Source: G963677085 sp963677085
Lineage (GTDB): Bacteria > Planctomycetota > Planctomycetia > Pirellulales > Thermoguttaceae
Direction: 5' to 3'
NCBI GenBank assembly: GCA_963677085.2
Contig: CAXXFH010000001.1
Coordinates: 1 to 64,000 of the forward strand
Length of the DNA: 64,000 nt
This document shows, one piece after another, positions 27,770-37,425 of this stretch. Every line of letters begins with the position of its first letter. Within the stretch, counting starts at the first letter, position 1. Under the pieces are notes generated by a model. The model was not told where the DNA came from, made no database searches, and saw only the letters and a program-made list of their open reading frames with translations. Position numbers and translations under genes: made by a program.

Positions 27770-29248
27770 CTAACGAAAGCGAATCGAGTAGAGGTCGGCG
27801 TCTTTGAGCACAAATCGCAGACGGACGGGCTTGCCTGCCAGCTGCCTCAGGTCGGAGCCGCCGTTCCACGCGACGACCTGCTGGATGGCGTCGCCGAAGA
27901 TTTCCGGGCAGTCGGCCAACGTGAAGCCCGGAATCGGTTTGCCGGCGGCGTCTTGAATCTCCACCTGCACACTTCCGGCGGCTGAAGTCGAGTAATTGAT
28001 GGCCAACTGCTTGCCGTCAAACGTGATCGGCCTGGTGACGAACTGACCGCCGGCCAGTGGAGCCTGAACGGAGACGAAGCCGTCGATCCGGACGGTGTGG
28101 CGTCGCAATTTGGAGTCATTGCCCTGGAAATAGCCCTCGATCGAGTAGATCGACAGCTCATTCGGCGTGCCGGGGACGTCGGACTTGGTCACAACGATCC
28201 CCCAGGCAGTCATGTTGTTGCGGTTAACCCAGCGTTCCTTTTGCAGTCCGGGCCGAATCAGCGCCTCGCCCCAACGATGAAACGTGCGGCCGTCGCGGCT
28301 GGTCATGAAAACGCCATCGGAAACACCATCGCCACCCCCGTGGGGGATGGCCGGTGCTGATCGCTCGGGCATGAACCGTTTAGGGAAGCCCATCAGTATG
28401 TGCGGCGCCCGGTAGTAGGGCGTAATCTGGTTTGTATACAAGTGTTCGCGCGGCGCGCCGGGGTATTCCAGCCAGACGGGTTTACTCCAATGAACAAAGT
28501 CCGTCGAGGTGCAGGTTCTGATATCGCGCACCGTTTCCGGCTTCTGAAGCGGATGGATCGCCCCCTCTCTGCGCATTATGGCGTTATTTTCGCCACGGAA
28601 GTCGCGGTGAAATTCCACGTAGCAGCCACGAACTGTGTCCCAGAACGCCACGTTCAGCGAGTCGAACCAACCATCGGTGATCACCGGTTTTTCGCGCAAC
28701 AGCGACCAGTGGATGCCGTCGGGCGATTTAAACGCAAGTAATCCACCAGTGGGACTGGTTTTGAGCGTGGCCAGCGCCTTGTATTTCTCGTCCGGTTTGC
28801 AGGCCGGATTGGTATCCCTGAAGGGGGCGAAAGTGTCTGCCCCCGGCCCCGACCACACGATGTTGTTTTTCTTCGAACCGCCGAATTCAAATAGCCCCAG
28901 CTCGGGTTTGGTCCAGTGGATGCCATCGGGGCTCTCGGCGTAGCAGGCCACTTGGTGGGTGTTTTTCTTGTTATGGTCGGAACCGCGATAGTACATCCGG
29001 TAGATGTCGCCGTCCTGAAACACCGTGTGGTAGTAACAGGTGCTTCCTTCCCACGGTGCGTCATGCACGATGGCCACCTCGCGCGGCGTCGGTCGATTCA
29101 GCACTAGCCGGGCACCGGTCATGGTGTCGATCAGGTAGTCGTCAACCAACGGCTCCAGCCTCGAGCCGATGGCAATCGGCTCCGCCGCCGTCGCCGTAAA
29201 ACCGGAGAGGCTCGTCAATAGACACATCAGCAGAAATCGACACTTCAT
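27770..29248 (-). CDS. Secreted beta-propeller glycosidase-like protein (GH32/43-related)
   Basis: The ATG at 29248 is preceded by TGGAGT and gives 492 aa with a signal peptide ending at TATAA. The mature protein has repeated blade-like motifs, YAESPDGIHWTKPELGLFEF, LAFKSPDGIHWSLL and MTSRDGRTFHRWGEALI, characteristic of five-bladed propellers in GH32/GH43-type and related proteins. The first Asp (LVDDYLID) and Glu residues (PGVE-like) could be catalytic but cannot be assigned. The C-terminal 130 residues form a beta-sandwich. It lies in the sulfatase-DUF1559 gene run and probably binds or cleaves a polysaccharide. Confidence 0.65.
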   Translation of the reverse strand: MKCRFLLMCLLTSLSGFTATAAEPIAIGSRLEPLVDDYLIDTMTGARLVLNRPTPREVAIVHDAPWEGSTCYYHTVFQDGDIYRMYYRGSDHNKKNTHQVACYAESPDGIHWTKPELGLFEFGGSKKNNIVWSGPGADTFAPFRDTNPACKPDEKYKALATLKTSPTGGLLAFKSPDGIHWSLLREKPVITDGWFDSLNVAFWDTVRGCYVEFHRDFRGENNAIMRREGAIHPLQKPETVRDIRTCTSTDFVHWSKPVWLEYPGAPREHLYTNQITPYYRAPHILMGFPKRFMPERSAPAIPHGGGDGVSDGVFMTSRDGRTFHRWGEALIRPGLQKERWVNRNNMTAWGIVVTKSDVPGTPNELSIYSIEGYFQGNDSKLRRHTVRIDGFVSVQAPLAGGQFVTRPITFDGKQLAINYSTSAAGSVQVEIQDAAGKPIPGFTLADCPEIFGDAIQQVVAWNGGSDLRQLAGKPVRLRFVLKDADLYSIRFR

Positions 29249-29336
29249 GGTAGACACTCCAGGTGGTGAGGCGGACATCGTCCACCGCCAAAGCGATGCA
29301 GCGAACGTTGTGGTAGGTACTGCCCGCGTTGATGAC

Positions 29337-30221
29337 TTAGTAGCTCCCCTCGATCACCTCGCCGCCGTCGCGCGTCGTGAGTGCTTCGAGCGTGCTCTGG
29401 TTGATTGTCTCGTTCAGGAAGGATACGTGGCCGTCGGCGAAGGTGAAGTTGGCTCCGCCCGGGTGGTGGCTGTATACACCGGCCATAATGTAGGTTGCGT
29501 CGCTGTTGATTCCATAAGCGGTGGTAATCTTGTTGGCCGAGGCCCAGAACTTCCCGATCCGGCAGTCGAGATTGGCGCAGTGTTCGGACACAAAAGGATC
29601 GTCCGGTTCAACATCGCTCTCGCCGACTAATAACGTTTGGCTGGTACCATCACGAATATCAGCGATGCCGATCGCGGAGTCGTTGAACATCACGCCCGTT
29701 CCGTTGCACGTGTCGGCATAGTGGTCTGGCAGATGGGTGGCTACGGCCGAGTAGTTCGTTTCGGCTGTGTCGTCAAATCCGGGAATTTTGCTGCAGCAGG
29801 AACACAGCACATTGGCTGGAGCGCTGGGACACTGGTAGACACCAATGATATTCTTCATGGCCTCGTTGTTGGCGGCATGAACGACGTTGTAGGGAAACCG
29901 GAAGTCAATCTGGTCGTAGACGGCGCTCTGTTCCAGAAAAGGGAGAATCAAGGCCGACCAACTCCACCATACTCCATTCCCGCCCGCACCGTAGGGAAAC
30001 GTCTTGTGGGTGAGATGGTAGTTGTGCAGTGCCAGTCCACACTGCTTGAGGTTGTTGGTGCATTGCATGCGCCGGGCTGCCTCGCGAGCCGCCTGTACGG
30101 CGGGCAAGAGCAAGGCGATCAGGATGCCGACGATGGCGATCACCACCAGGAGTTCAACAAGGGTGAACCCACGAAGCGTTCGTCGCGAGGCGGCCGTTTC
30201 CAGTAGACTATGCTTCAGCAT
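29337..30221 (-). CDS. DUF1559 prepilin-like protein
   Basis: The product is 294 aa from the ATG at 30221. The N-terminus carries a type IV prepilin leader and helix (LRGFTLVELLVVIAIVGILI), then AREAARRMQCTNNLKQCGLALHNY, the signature of DUF1559 proteins. DGTSQTLLVGE and the C-terminal HHPGGANFTFADGHVSFLNE, also family hallmarks, are present. Such proteins are massively expanded in planctomycetes; their function as pseudopilins or surface structures is not established. It lies beside a small lipoprotein and upstream of a glycosidase-like gene. Confidence 0.93.
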   Translation of the reverse strand: MLKHSLLETAASRRTLRGFTLVELLVVIAIVGILIALLLPAVQAAREAARRMQCTNNLKQCGLALHNYHLTHKTFPYGAGGNGVWWSWSALILPFLEQSAVYDQIDFRFPYNVVHAANNEAMKNIIGVYQCPSAPANVLCSCCSKIPGFDDTAETNYSAVATHLPDHYADTCNGTGVMFNDSAIGIADIRDGTSQTLLVGESDVEPDDPFVSEHCANLDCRIGKFWASANKITTAYGINSDATYIMAGVYSHHPGGANFTFADGHVSFLNETINQSTLEALTTRDGGEVIEGSY

Positions 30222-30234
30222 AGCACGGCAGGAC

Positions 30235-30290
30235 GGCAACCAATTGGTGTTGCCGCACCCAACCAAGAAACCGCTCCTGTTAGTCGCTTG
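30235..30290 (+). repeat. Dispersed intergenic repeat, copy 2
   Basis: The 56-bp sequence GGCAACCAATTGGTGTTGCC, GCACCCAACCAAGAAACCGC and TCCTGTTAGTCGC matches copy 1 (16681-16770, opposite strand) along most of its length. It lies just upstream of the DUF1559 start codon, so it may be part of that gene's 5' region. Confidence 0.6.
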
Positions 30291-30409
30291 CATTGAAATA
30301 ATCACCCCAGTCTCGGATATCTAATGGCATGGCGAGTTTTATAGGCTTTCTGTTGGTTCCCAAGCCGAAGCTCGGGAACCAGATTGGCGCGGCTAGGTGA
30401 CGCCAGGTG

Positions 30410-30841
30410 TTAGGGCGACACCATGGCCAGATCGAGATGGTTGTCGCCGTCGGCGACCGTGAGCGTCAGCCCACTGGTCGAGGTCTTGCGGTATTGTTGT
30501 GGGATGTCGGGACGCTCGGGCGCGGCGGTCATGCCCTCCTCGTCGGAAGGTGCCGGACAGACGGTCACCTGGTAGGTCCCGGCCGGCAGACCGTCGCCAC
30601 TGGCCGCCCGCACTTCGAACTGCCCTTGGCCGTCGGTGATGGCCGTGTAGTAGATGTGCTGCTCGGGACATTGGAAGGCCACTTGCGCGTCGGCGACCGG
30701 CGTGTCGTTGAAGGTGAGTGTACCCAGGACCGGTTGACGCGGTGGGCCAGTATCGCCCCCGCAACCCGACAGCACGGCGGCCGCCGGAACCAACGCCAAG
30801 GCAAGCAGGATAACGAAGAAAAGACGAGTTGATTTTCGCAT
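30410..30841 (-). CDS. Small lipoprotein, carboxypeptidase-regulatory-like
   Basis: This 143-aa protein has an N-terminal lipoprotein signal (LALALVPAAAVLSGCGGDTG) with the modified Cys in LSGC. The mature part is a single beta-sandwich domain: VLGTLTFNDTPVADAQVAFQ, YYTAITDGQGQFEV, LPAGTYQVTV, as in other planctomycete carboxypeptidase-regulatory-like lipoproteins. Its ATG shares one base with the TGA of the upstream DUF1559 gene (TGATG at 30839-30843), indicating translational coupling to that prepilin-like protein. Confidence 0.75.
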   Translation of the reverse strand: MRKSTRLFFVILLALALVPAAAVLSGCGGDTGPPRQPVLGTLTFNDTPVADAQVAFQCPEQHIYYTAITDGQGQFEVRAASGDGLPAGTYQVTVCPAPSDEEGMTAAPERPDIPQQYRKTSTSGLTLTVADGDNHLDLAMVSP

Positions 30842-31791
30842 CAGTCGAAACTCGAAGGGATGACGTGGCCGTCGTCGCGGTCGGCCAGGTTGTAAAGGAC
30901 CTCGATCGGCATCGACTCGGAAAGAAAGTGAATCGAACCGTCGACGAAAAGCGAGTTAACACCACCAGGATGGGGTGAGGTCAGGGGGCGGTTGGGACCG
31001 CAGTTGCCGCCAATGCCGAAGCCACTCGCGTCGTGAAAATTGATCGGGTGGACGACTACCGTAGTGTTGAAGATCCGGCCCATGGGGCTGTCCGTCGTGC
31101 CGCCCATCAACATCGAATGGCCGCAATCGCTGCGGCCATCGTAGGCGGTGCCATTGGAGTTTTTCAGGAAGTCGGACTGTTCGCCAACCATCATCGTGTT
31201 ACTGGCCCCGTCGCGAATGGCTGCCATGGAAACGCTCTTGTGGATTTCGAAGGCCCCGCCGGGCGAGTACCAGCCGCTGACGGTGGAAAAGCTCGTTTCC
31301 TCAGCCTTAGGGTGATTCTTGGAGCCATGGATGCCGGTATAAAAAGGCAACGGCAACCCGGCCGAACCGCCGATGGGGTCGAACTGGTCCATGGTGCTCG
31401 ACGGACATTGAGCCCAAGCAAAGTGAATGTCCTTCATCACGTCACGATTGTGCTCGCTGCTGCCCGCCCAACCGCCGAGTCGGTAGTCGATATCGAGTTG
31501 ATTATAGATCGTCCCACTTTCGATGTACGGCAGAATGCGCATGAACCACGAGATATCGTTCTGCTTGCCTGCGATTCCACACGAGGGCAACACGTGATAG
31601 GTGTTTTCGTAGTTGAGAATCGCCAGCCCGATCTGTTTGAGGTTGTTCGTACATTGAGCACGCCGGGCCGCCTCTCGGGCCGACTGCACCGCAGGCAGAA
31701 GCAGCGCGATCAAGATCCCGATGATCGCAATTACCACCAAGAGTTCGACAAGGGTGAATCCGGTGAGCTTCGTTGTACGGGCCGATTCCAT
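30841..31791 (-). CDS. DUF1559 prepilin-like protein
   Basis: I chose the ATG at 31791 (MESARTTKLTGFTLVELL), which has GGGGGCCGAGG immediately upstream; the open frame continues 95 codons further without homology. The 316-aa product has the prepilin leader and helix (GFTLVELLVVIAIIGILIAL), AREAARRAQCTNNLKQIGLA, IRDGASNTMMVGE and a C-terminal SPHPGGVNSLFVDGSIHFLS block, all DUF1559 hallmarks. It is the second DUF1559 gene in this cluster and is coupled to the following small lipoprotein by TGATG. Confidence 0.92.
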   Translation of the reverse strand: MESARTTKLTGFTLVELLVVIAIIGILIALLLPAVQSAREAARRAQCTNNLKQIGLAILNYENTYHVLPSCGIAGKQNDISWFMRILPYIESGTIYNQLDIDYRLGGWAGSSEHNRDVMKDIHFAWAQCPSSTMDQFDPIGGSAGLPLPFYTGIHGSKNHPKAEETSFSTVSGWYSPGGAFEIHKSVSMAAIRDGASNTMMVGEQSDFLKNSNGTAYDGRSDCGHSMLMGGTTDSPMGRIFNTTVVVHPINFHDASGFGIGGNCGPNRPLTSPHPGGVNSLFVDGSIHFLSESMPIEVLYNLADRDDGHVIPSSFD

Positions 31792-32076
31792 CCTCGGCCC
31801 CCGGTTTTGCCAGGGCGTCAATGATAGTACCATTCTGAAACCGACTCCGACGAACCCCGGCCGCACGTGATCACTGGCGCCGAGCGCCAGGCTTGGATCA
31901 AGTGCAATTGCCGCCGGCGCTGCCGCGCCGGCCCTGGTTAACGATCGTTGGGTGGTCTTCTCACACATGCTGACACGCCTTCTCACGGAACGGGTAGAGA
32001 CCGCCGATAGAGCGACAAATCCACTACCATGCCTGATCATGTCGGCAAACTCCCGCTTCGAATACCTTGAGCACAT

Positions 32077-33600
32077 CTACTTCCAGTCTTCCAACCGAAA
32101 GCCCGCGCGGCGTTTCGTGCGCGAGTCATAGAAACAAGAAGCAACGTGAAACTCCTGCACTTTTTCCGGCGGAATGGCAATTTCCACGATGGTGCCCGGG
32201 TTTGTACGTATTTGGTAGCCGTCTGTTGCCGATTCCCGAAGAAGGTGGCCATCCAGACGAATCTCTGTCACCTGCGCATCGTTGTAGGGGACAAGAAGGC
32301 GAAGGGTCAGCCCGTGCTTGATCCCCTCGGCAGACGCATTCTCCTTGAGTCTCACGAAGTGGCGCTCGCCGCAGTGGAAATCCGTTGCGGGAATTCGCTT
32401 GGCAACTTCGGCCAGCGCCTTACCGTCGAATCGTGGATCAGCCTGAACGCTCTTGACGACGTTCGCCACGGTAGCGGGACTGAGAAACGCGTGAGCACCA
32501 GCGCGCGTGGTTGCGCAGGCGGCCGTGATGTTGCCCCGCGGCTCGGGGTGCGCGCAGCCGAATGTAAGTTGGGGAAGCTTCTGCCAAAGCTCGCATCGGC
32601 TCAGGCGTCTCTGTTTGGCCGTGGTGCCCCAAGCTGAGATCGCCACAGACGTCCAACAACCCACTTGATTCGTCGGGTAGCCTGCGTATCTCTCGCCTCG
32701 CCAACGTTCCAGCCCGATCTCCAAAGCGCGGCGGGTCCGCACGACAATGCTTTCTTCAAAGCCCGCCTCGATGATGAATGCCAGCGAATGAAACTTGTGG
32801 TATGGGTAGACGGTGATATTGGGTCTCAGGGACCGAAGGTAGTAGTGGTGGGAGGCATCCGGAATGTCGCAAGTTACCCGAATCTGTCCCGAGCCTCCCT
32901 CGTCGCGAACCATCAGGAACCCCGCCGCGTCGGCCGCGTCGTCGATAAGATGAGGCACCTCGTGCAGATAGCAGCGTGAGATTCCCGAGGCCCAGGATAC
33001 ACCCGTTGTTTCCCACATCTTCTGTTCGGCCCCCGAGACGCCATGAAAATCGATGAACAGATCGGGCATGTACTGATCCATAATGCCCTGGAGGGCAACC
33101 GCCTCGGGATAATCCTCGCGACGGGCTACCCCGTGGAAATCCCAACACCCGTACACGTTGCTTCCGCCATCCCCGGCAACACCGTCCGGATTGGGGTACG
33201 GTACCACGAGTACGATCTGTTTTCTGCGAATCTTGGCCGCAGCCGGGTCGTCGCTGATAAGCCACTTGGTCAACCTCAGAAGTCCGCAGGGCGCATTCAA
33301 CTCCTTGGCGCAATGGCATGAGGTCAGCATTGCCACCTGCTTGTCCTCGTCGGGGACATCGTAATCGGTGATGCGAGCCACCAGGATCGGTCTCCCCTTC
33401 TTGCTCTTGCCTCGCACCTCAACCCGCAACGACTGGGGATATCGCTTCGACCACTCGGCAAATCCAGCTTCCAATTGCTCAGGTGAGGGATGCGGCAGCA
33501 CCGTGAACTCGGGTTTGGCCCATACAGGCGTGCACAGCGCGCCCAGCAATACACCTGATATGCAACTTGCACCAACCCAGGCAACGCACAGACGTTTCAT
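32077..33600 (-). CDS. Secreted M14-like zinc carboxypeptidase
   Basis: The ATG at 33600 gives 507 aa with a signal peptide ending near PVWAK. The N-terminal 300 residues match the M14 metallocarboxypeptidase fold: LTSCHCAKELNAPCGLL supplies the first His and Glu, IDFHGVSG the second metal His, and FIIEAGFEES the catalytic Glu. The first pair is spaced HxxxE, not the textbook HxxE, as in some distant M14-like proteins. RKQIVLVVPYPNPDG is the family's substrate-pocket strand. A C-terminal beta domain follows. It may trim peptides or a peptidoglycan-like polymer; its place in a glycan cluster suggests proteoglycan or glycopeptide breakdown. Confidence 0.75.
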   Translation of the reverse strand: MKRLCVAWVGASCISGVLLGALCTPVWAKPEFTVLPHPSPEQLEAGFAEWSKRYPQSLRVEVRGKSKKGRPILVARITDYDVPDEDKQVAMLTSCHCAKELNAPCGLLRLTKWLISDDPAAAKIRRKQIVLVVPYPNPDGVAGDGGSNVYGCWDFHGVARREDYPEAVALQGIMDQYMPDLFIDFHGVSGAEQKMWETTGVSWASGISRCYLHEVPHLIDDAADAAGFLMVRDEGGSGQIRVTCDIPDASHHYYLRSLRPNITVYPYHKFHSLAFIIEAGFEESIVVRTRRALEIGLERWRGERYAGYPTNQVGCWTSVAISAWGTTAKQRRLSRCELWQKLPQLTFGCAHPEPRGNITAACATTRAGAHAFLSPATVANVVKSVQADPRFDGKALAEVAKRIPATDFHCGERHFVRLKENASAEGIKHGLTLRLLVPYNDAQVTEIRLDGHLLRESATDGYQIRTNPGTIVEIAIPPEKVQEFHVASCFYDSRTKRRAGFRLEDWK

Positions 33601-33836
33601 GACGTTCCCCGATTCCTTATCGATAAAGAACACAGTCTTGGCAATCCGCTGTGAGTGCGATCGCTGTAACCTCGGCAAGTTCCGTCAGGAAATCCAAGCA
33701 CGCTTGACCGCCGCGGCCAGTTCACATTGAGTAGCAGAGGACACCGCATAGCCGATGGACTGGCACACCACAGCCCGCCACACCAGAAAACCGTGCGGTG
33801 AAAAACGGATGTTCGCCCTGCTACGCGAGTCTCCCC

Positions 33837-34643
33837 TCACGTTCGCAATCCACAATCCCTCCGCCGCCCGCGCCGCCACCTGTGGGCACCGAGTCCCAAG
33901 CCCCCGGCGGTCAACAACAAGACAATCGCACTTGGCTCCGGTACTGGCTGCAAGTTGGAACCCGTCTCGAAACCCACGTAGGCGTAATTCGCGTTACCCG
34001 CTGGATCCCTGTGGTTATCACCAAAGACGACGCGAGAGTCGGCGTATGTGTCGCTGATCGCCAGTCCTGATGCAAGCGGCGTTCCGTCGACATACAGCGT
34101 GGCCAGGCCGGAGCCGTCCGCATCAATCAACTCGTACCAGTGATAGCCGTTCCCGTCGATCGCGAAGGTCTCGGTCTGGTTCAAGACATCCACAAGCGGA
34201 TTTCCGCTGTTGTCGGACCCGAGCCGCATGGCCCAACGGCCACCAATCACGGAGGGCGATCCGCCGAATTCGAGGTACATCGAGAACCTGTCCACGTTCC
34301 CGTCGTCGTCGCAGTATCCGGTCCCGTCCACTCGCACCAGAGCGCTCAACTTCCAGCCCAGGCTGTCGGCATCGGCAAGGTCGCTGTCGGACAGGTTCAC
34401 GTAATAATTGCGGCTACTCCCCCCCACGGTATCCGCGATCTTCCAGGCTGGAGTGTTGTCAAAGGCCGTGTCAATCACGGCTTCATCGTAGTTGATGACG
34501 CCGCTACCGACGTAGCGAATCCAACCTTCAACGCCGTCCGGGTCGTTCGCACCGGAGTGCTCCTGCACGATCCCCGCGTTGACAACCGGCGTTGCCAACG
34601 CAATGCCCAGCACAGCGCCCATTAAGACTACCAACTGTCTCAT
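33837..34643 (-). CDS. PEP-CTERM-anchored LamG-like protein
   Basis: The ATG at 34643 follows GAAGGAGAG by 5-13 bp and gives 268 aa. A signal peptide ends at VVNAG. The body is a single beta-sandwich resembling LamG/concanavalin-like domains (AWKIADTVGGSSRNYYVNLS, WKLSALVRVDG, YHWYELIDADGSGLATLYVD). The C-terminus has the PEP-CTERM sorting signal: VPEPSAIVLL, a hydrophobic helix and a basic tail RWRRGRRR, used by exosortase systems for surface anchoring. It is the first structural gene after the divergent-looking regulator region, but both are on the minus strand. Confidence 0.85.
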   Translation of the reverse strand: MRQLVVLMGAVLGIALATPVVNAGIVQEHSGANDPDGVEGWIRYVGSGVINYDEAVIDTAFDNTPAWKIADTVGGSSRNYYVNLSDSDLADADSLGWKLSALVRVDGTGYCDDDGNVDRFSMYLEFGGSPSVIGGRWAMRLGSDNSGNPLVDVLNQTETFAIDGNGYHWYELIDADGSGLATLYVDGTPLASGLAISDTYADSRVVFGDNHRDPAGNANYAYVGFETGSNLQPVPEPSAIVLLLTAGGLGLGAHRWRRGRRRDCGLRT

Positions 34644-34716
34644 GATTCTCTCCTTCTTCGAATACATCGTTCAGTAAGAAAACGGGACTTTCAGTCTTCA
34701 ATGTCGTTCACTCTAG

Positions 34717-35916
34717 TCACAGTAGGACCCTACTTCCTGATCGCTCTGGCAGGAGCCGGGGGGCCAGCCCGAGCGTTTGGCCTGCGCTAATATTCAGCGG
34801 CATGACAATCTCTTCTCTGTCATCCGGCGGGCGATTGCCGCTTCGGATTTCGTGGAGCAACCCGACCGCCTTGCGCCCCACTTCCACCTCGTCCACAACA
34901 ACGGAGGTTAGCCGCCAGGAGATAGGCCCGTCACGGCGGCTACCGCCGAAACCTATCAGCGACACATCTTCCGGCACGCGAACCCCCATTTGTCCCAGCA
35001 AGAAGTAGATCAACTCCGCCACCGGGTCGAAGCTGGCCATGATCGCCGTGGGGCGATCCTCGCATGCCAGCATCTCCTGCAATGCCCTGCGGACCGTCTC
35101 TTCCTGCAGCGCCAGGTCAACAGGAGTCGCAGCCGGACCATAATAAACGAACTTTTCCGGAACCTCGCCGCCGGCTGATTGAAGTTGTCGCTGCAAACCG
35201 GCCAAGCACGCACCCGTGCTCAAACTTCGGTGATGCGCAAAAAACGCCAGCCGACGATGTCCCTGCCGCACCGCAGCCTCTCCGGCTAGGCGTCCGCCCT
35301 CCTCAAAGGAGAAACTCACCAGGGGGGCCGGATCGCCCTCGACGCGTCGGTGACAGAAGACCACCGGGATGCCCCGCTCACGGAGTTGGCGAATCTGATA
35401 GGCAGGCGTTGCAGGAGTCGTCGTGGGCACCATAGCCACACCCGCCACCCGCTTGTCGAGCAATTGAAGGATCGCGCTGGCCTGCTTATCGACGCTGTTG
35501 TTCGTGCTGCAAACGATCGTTTGGTTGTCGACCTGCTTCGCGGCCATCTCGAAGCCGTGCAGGAGCGACGGATAATAACCCGTGTGGGTCTCCGGCGTGA
35601 TGAGCGCAAACAAGTCCAACCCTTTGGCCAAGCGACGGCGGACGTCTTCGTCGACGAATGTACCTCGTCCCGGTACGCGGCAGATCAACTCCTCGCGCTC
35701 CAATTCGGCCATGGCCTGCCGCACCGTGTTGCGGGCAACGCCCAGGGCATCGGCCAAGTATTTTTCAGACGGAAGCGAGTCGCCAGCTTTCAAACGGCCC
35801 GCAGTGAGTTCGGCCAGCAGGCAGTTTTTCAGACGCATGTACTTCGGCTGTCCCTGCTCAGCCTGATGCAGGTCCAAGTGCCTCCACAGCGAGTCCATTT
35901 CTGAGCACACGCGCAT
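34717..35916 (-). CDS. GntR-type HTH / LacI-type sensor transcriptional regulator
   Basis: I chose the ATG at 35916, giving 399 aa. The N-terminal 75 residues are a GntR winged HTH: LTAGRLKAGDSLPSEKYLAD, then LGVARNTVRQAMAELEREEL and GRGTFV. The rest is a periplasmic-binding-protein-like sensor domain as in LacI regulators (FALITPETHTGYYPSLLHGF, SASVDKQ-like repeats, VPEDVSLIGFGGSRRDGPIS). This AraR-like fusion is used for sugar-responsive repression. It lies upstream of, and on the same strand as, the sulfatase-DUF1559 cluster, which it probably controls. Confidence 0.85.
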   Translation of the reverse strand: MRVCSEMDSLWRHLDLHQAEQGQPKYMRLKNCLLAELTAGRLKAGDSLPSEKYLADALGVARNTVRQAMAELEREELICRVPGRGTFVDEDVRRRLAKGLDLFALITPETHTGYYPSLLHGFEMAAKQVDNQTIVCSTNNSVDKQASAILQLLDKRVAGVAMVPTTTPATPAYQIRQLRERGIPVVFCHRRVEGDPAPLVSFSFEEGGRLAGEAAVRQGHRRLAFFAHHRSLSTGACLAGLQRQLQSAGGEVPEKFVYYGPAATPVDLALQEETVRRALQEMLACEDRPTAIMASFDPVAELIYFLLGQMGVRVPEDVSLIGFGGSRRDGPISWRLTSVVVDEVEVGRKAVGLLHEIRSGNRPPDDREEIVMPLNISAGQTLGLAPRLLPERSGSRVLL

Positions 35917-36600
35917 GATCCTGTTTCTTCCAGAAAACACTGGGCGGTGGGGAACCCGCAAACAGGCTCGACCGGCCCAGAACAACTGTACCAACCGATA
36001 CTATGCATTTTATTAAAAGATAGCACAACCCCCCAAACGGGAAAAACGGAAGAAAATCGCCTGTAGAACGAATTCAACCAAAAAGGCTAACGACGAAATA
36101 CCATTATATGCCCACATATCGAGGGGATTCAAGATTCTTCGTTTGTAGTCAAATGACATATCGGTATAGACTGTTTATGATCTACAATGGGGAACATCTG
36201 CCAGTCACTCGGCCTACGCCTGGAGGAATACTAACGCGTGGTTAAGCGAGCTGGGCGTCGATCCTCTCAATGGGACGCAGGCTCCTGTTTGCGCACACCA
36301 CGCTTATTGATGCTGCCCGCTCGGAATCGGATCGCTTTCGGGCGTCCTTCCCGTTTTCCGGCCGATGTCGGGACAATCATCAAACCAACTAAGTTGTGGA
36401 GACGTCGGGCTGATGTCTTGGTCGCTCTTGGCTGCGCGATGGTGCACCGGCGTGGCCGTTTCCCAAAGAGTCGGGAAGAGACTGAACAGTTATGTCCGTT
36501 CCGCCAACCGCGTCTTCTTTCTTTTGTGCCGAGGGGTCAAGATAGGGCCATCTTGTACGCGGCGGTGTTGCCGTGGGGTGTTCAGCACGGGAGGTGGTCG
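35917..36600. other. Gap between regulator and IS66 remnant
   Basis: The part nearest the regulator (35995-36190) is AT-rich for this window and probably holds its promoter. The remainder has no recognisable gene; a long plus frame from 36238 shows no domain until the IS66 accessory sequence begins at 36601. Confidence 0.4.
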
Positions 36601-36830
36601 ATGGCGAATCGGGATCGTGACGTAGGGCGAGAGCGTTTTTGGCGGACGATGCTCGAGCGGCAGGCGGGCAGTGGGCTGTCGGTGAGGGAGTTCTGTCGGC
36701 GGGAACAACTGGCGGAGTCGGACTTCTATGCGTGGCGACAGACGATCACCGAGCGGGATCAACAACAAGACGCGATCAACCAGCGGGACCGGCGAAAGTT
36801 GGGAGCCCGACCGAAGCAGCGGGGAATAGC
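36601..36830 (+). pseudogene. IS66 TnpA-type accessory gene remnant
   Basis: The frame from ATG 36601 begins MANRDRDVGRERFWRTMLER and contains SVREFCRREQLAESDFYAWR, the typical HTH of IS66 TnpA accessory proteins. After about 65 residues the similarity ends and the frame runs on into unrelated sequence. No TnpB or TnpC follows, so this is the residue of a deleted IS66-family element. Confidence 0.7.
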
Positions 36831-37425
36831 GTGTCCGTTCCGCTCGAACGTCGCCGGACCTCCGAACGGCAACGGTAAACGGCGTTCCGAAACCGAGCGT
36901 CAATCGCGACGCCCATATACTCACCCGTTTGGCGTGTTTTTGGTGCTTTTCCACCGTCAGTATCGAACCCGTCCCTGTTTAATACTCTCTTCGTAACTAT
37001 TCTCTTCTTGGTGTATCTCGGAAGTGCTCGTGCTACAAGCATTCGCTGACTTCCGCCCCTTTCGGTCGCCCGAAAACGACAGGGAAACGTATCGCACCTG
37101 CACGTGATTGGTTAACAGCAAATGAGAAATTTTCTGTTAGCCCAGAGAGCGCTTTAGGATGGCGTTCGAACTAACGGGCATTCCGGTTAACAGCCAATGC
37201 GATTTGAGAGCGCCGGCCGCTTGCGAGCCATGGATGCTCCGGACCGGGTGCGCGAGCTATAGCGGCTGTATGGCTGCCGCACCGAGAATAGACATGCCTT
37301 GGCGCTAAAACCCCGCCGGCCGTCATCGTCGTTGTGTGCTAGAAGTTTCGACAGTCACCCATTTTCAGCGGTGCTCAAAAACCTTGTCATCTTCCACGCT
37401 ACCAACGACTTCGTCTTATACCAGC

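Noticed and set aside
36238..36600. N-terminal extension of the IS66 accessory frame
   Set aside because: No similarity above 36601, where the typical start sequence begins.
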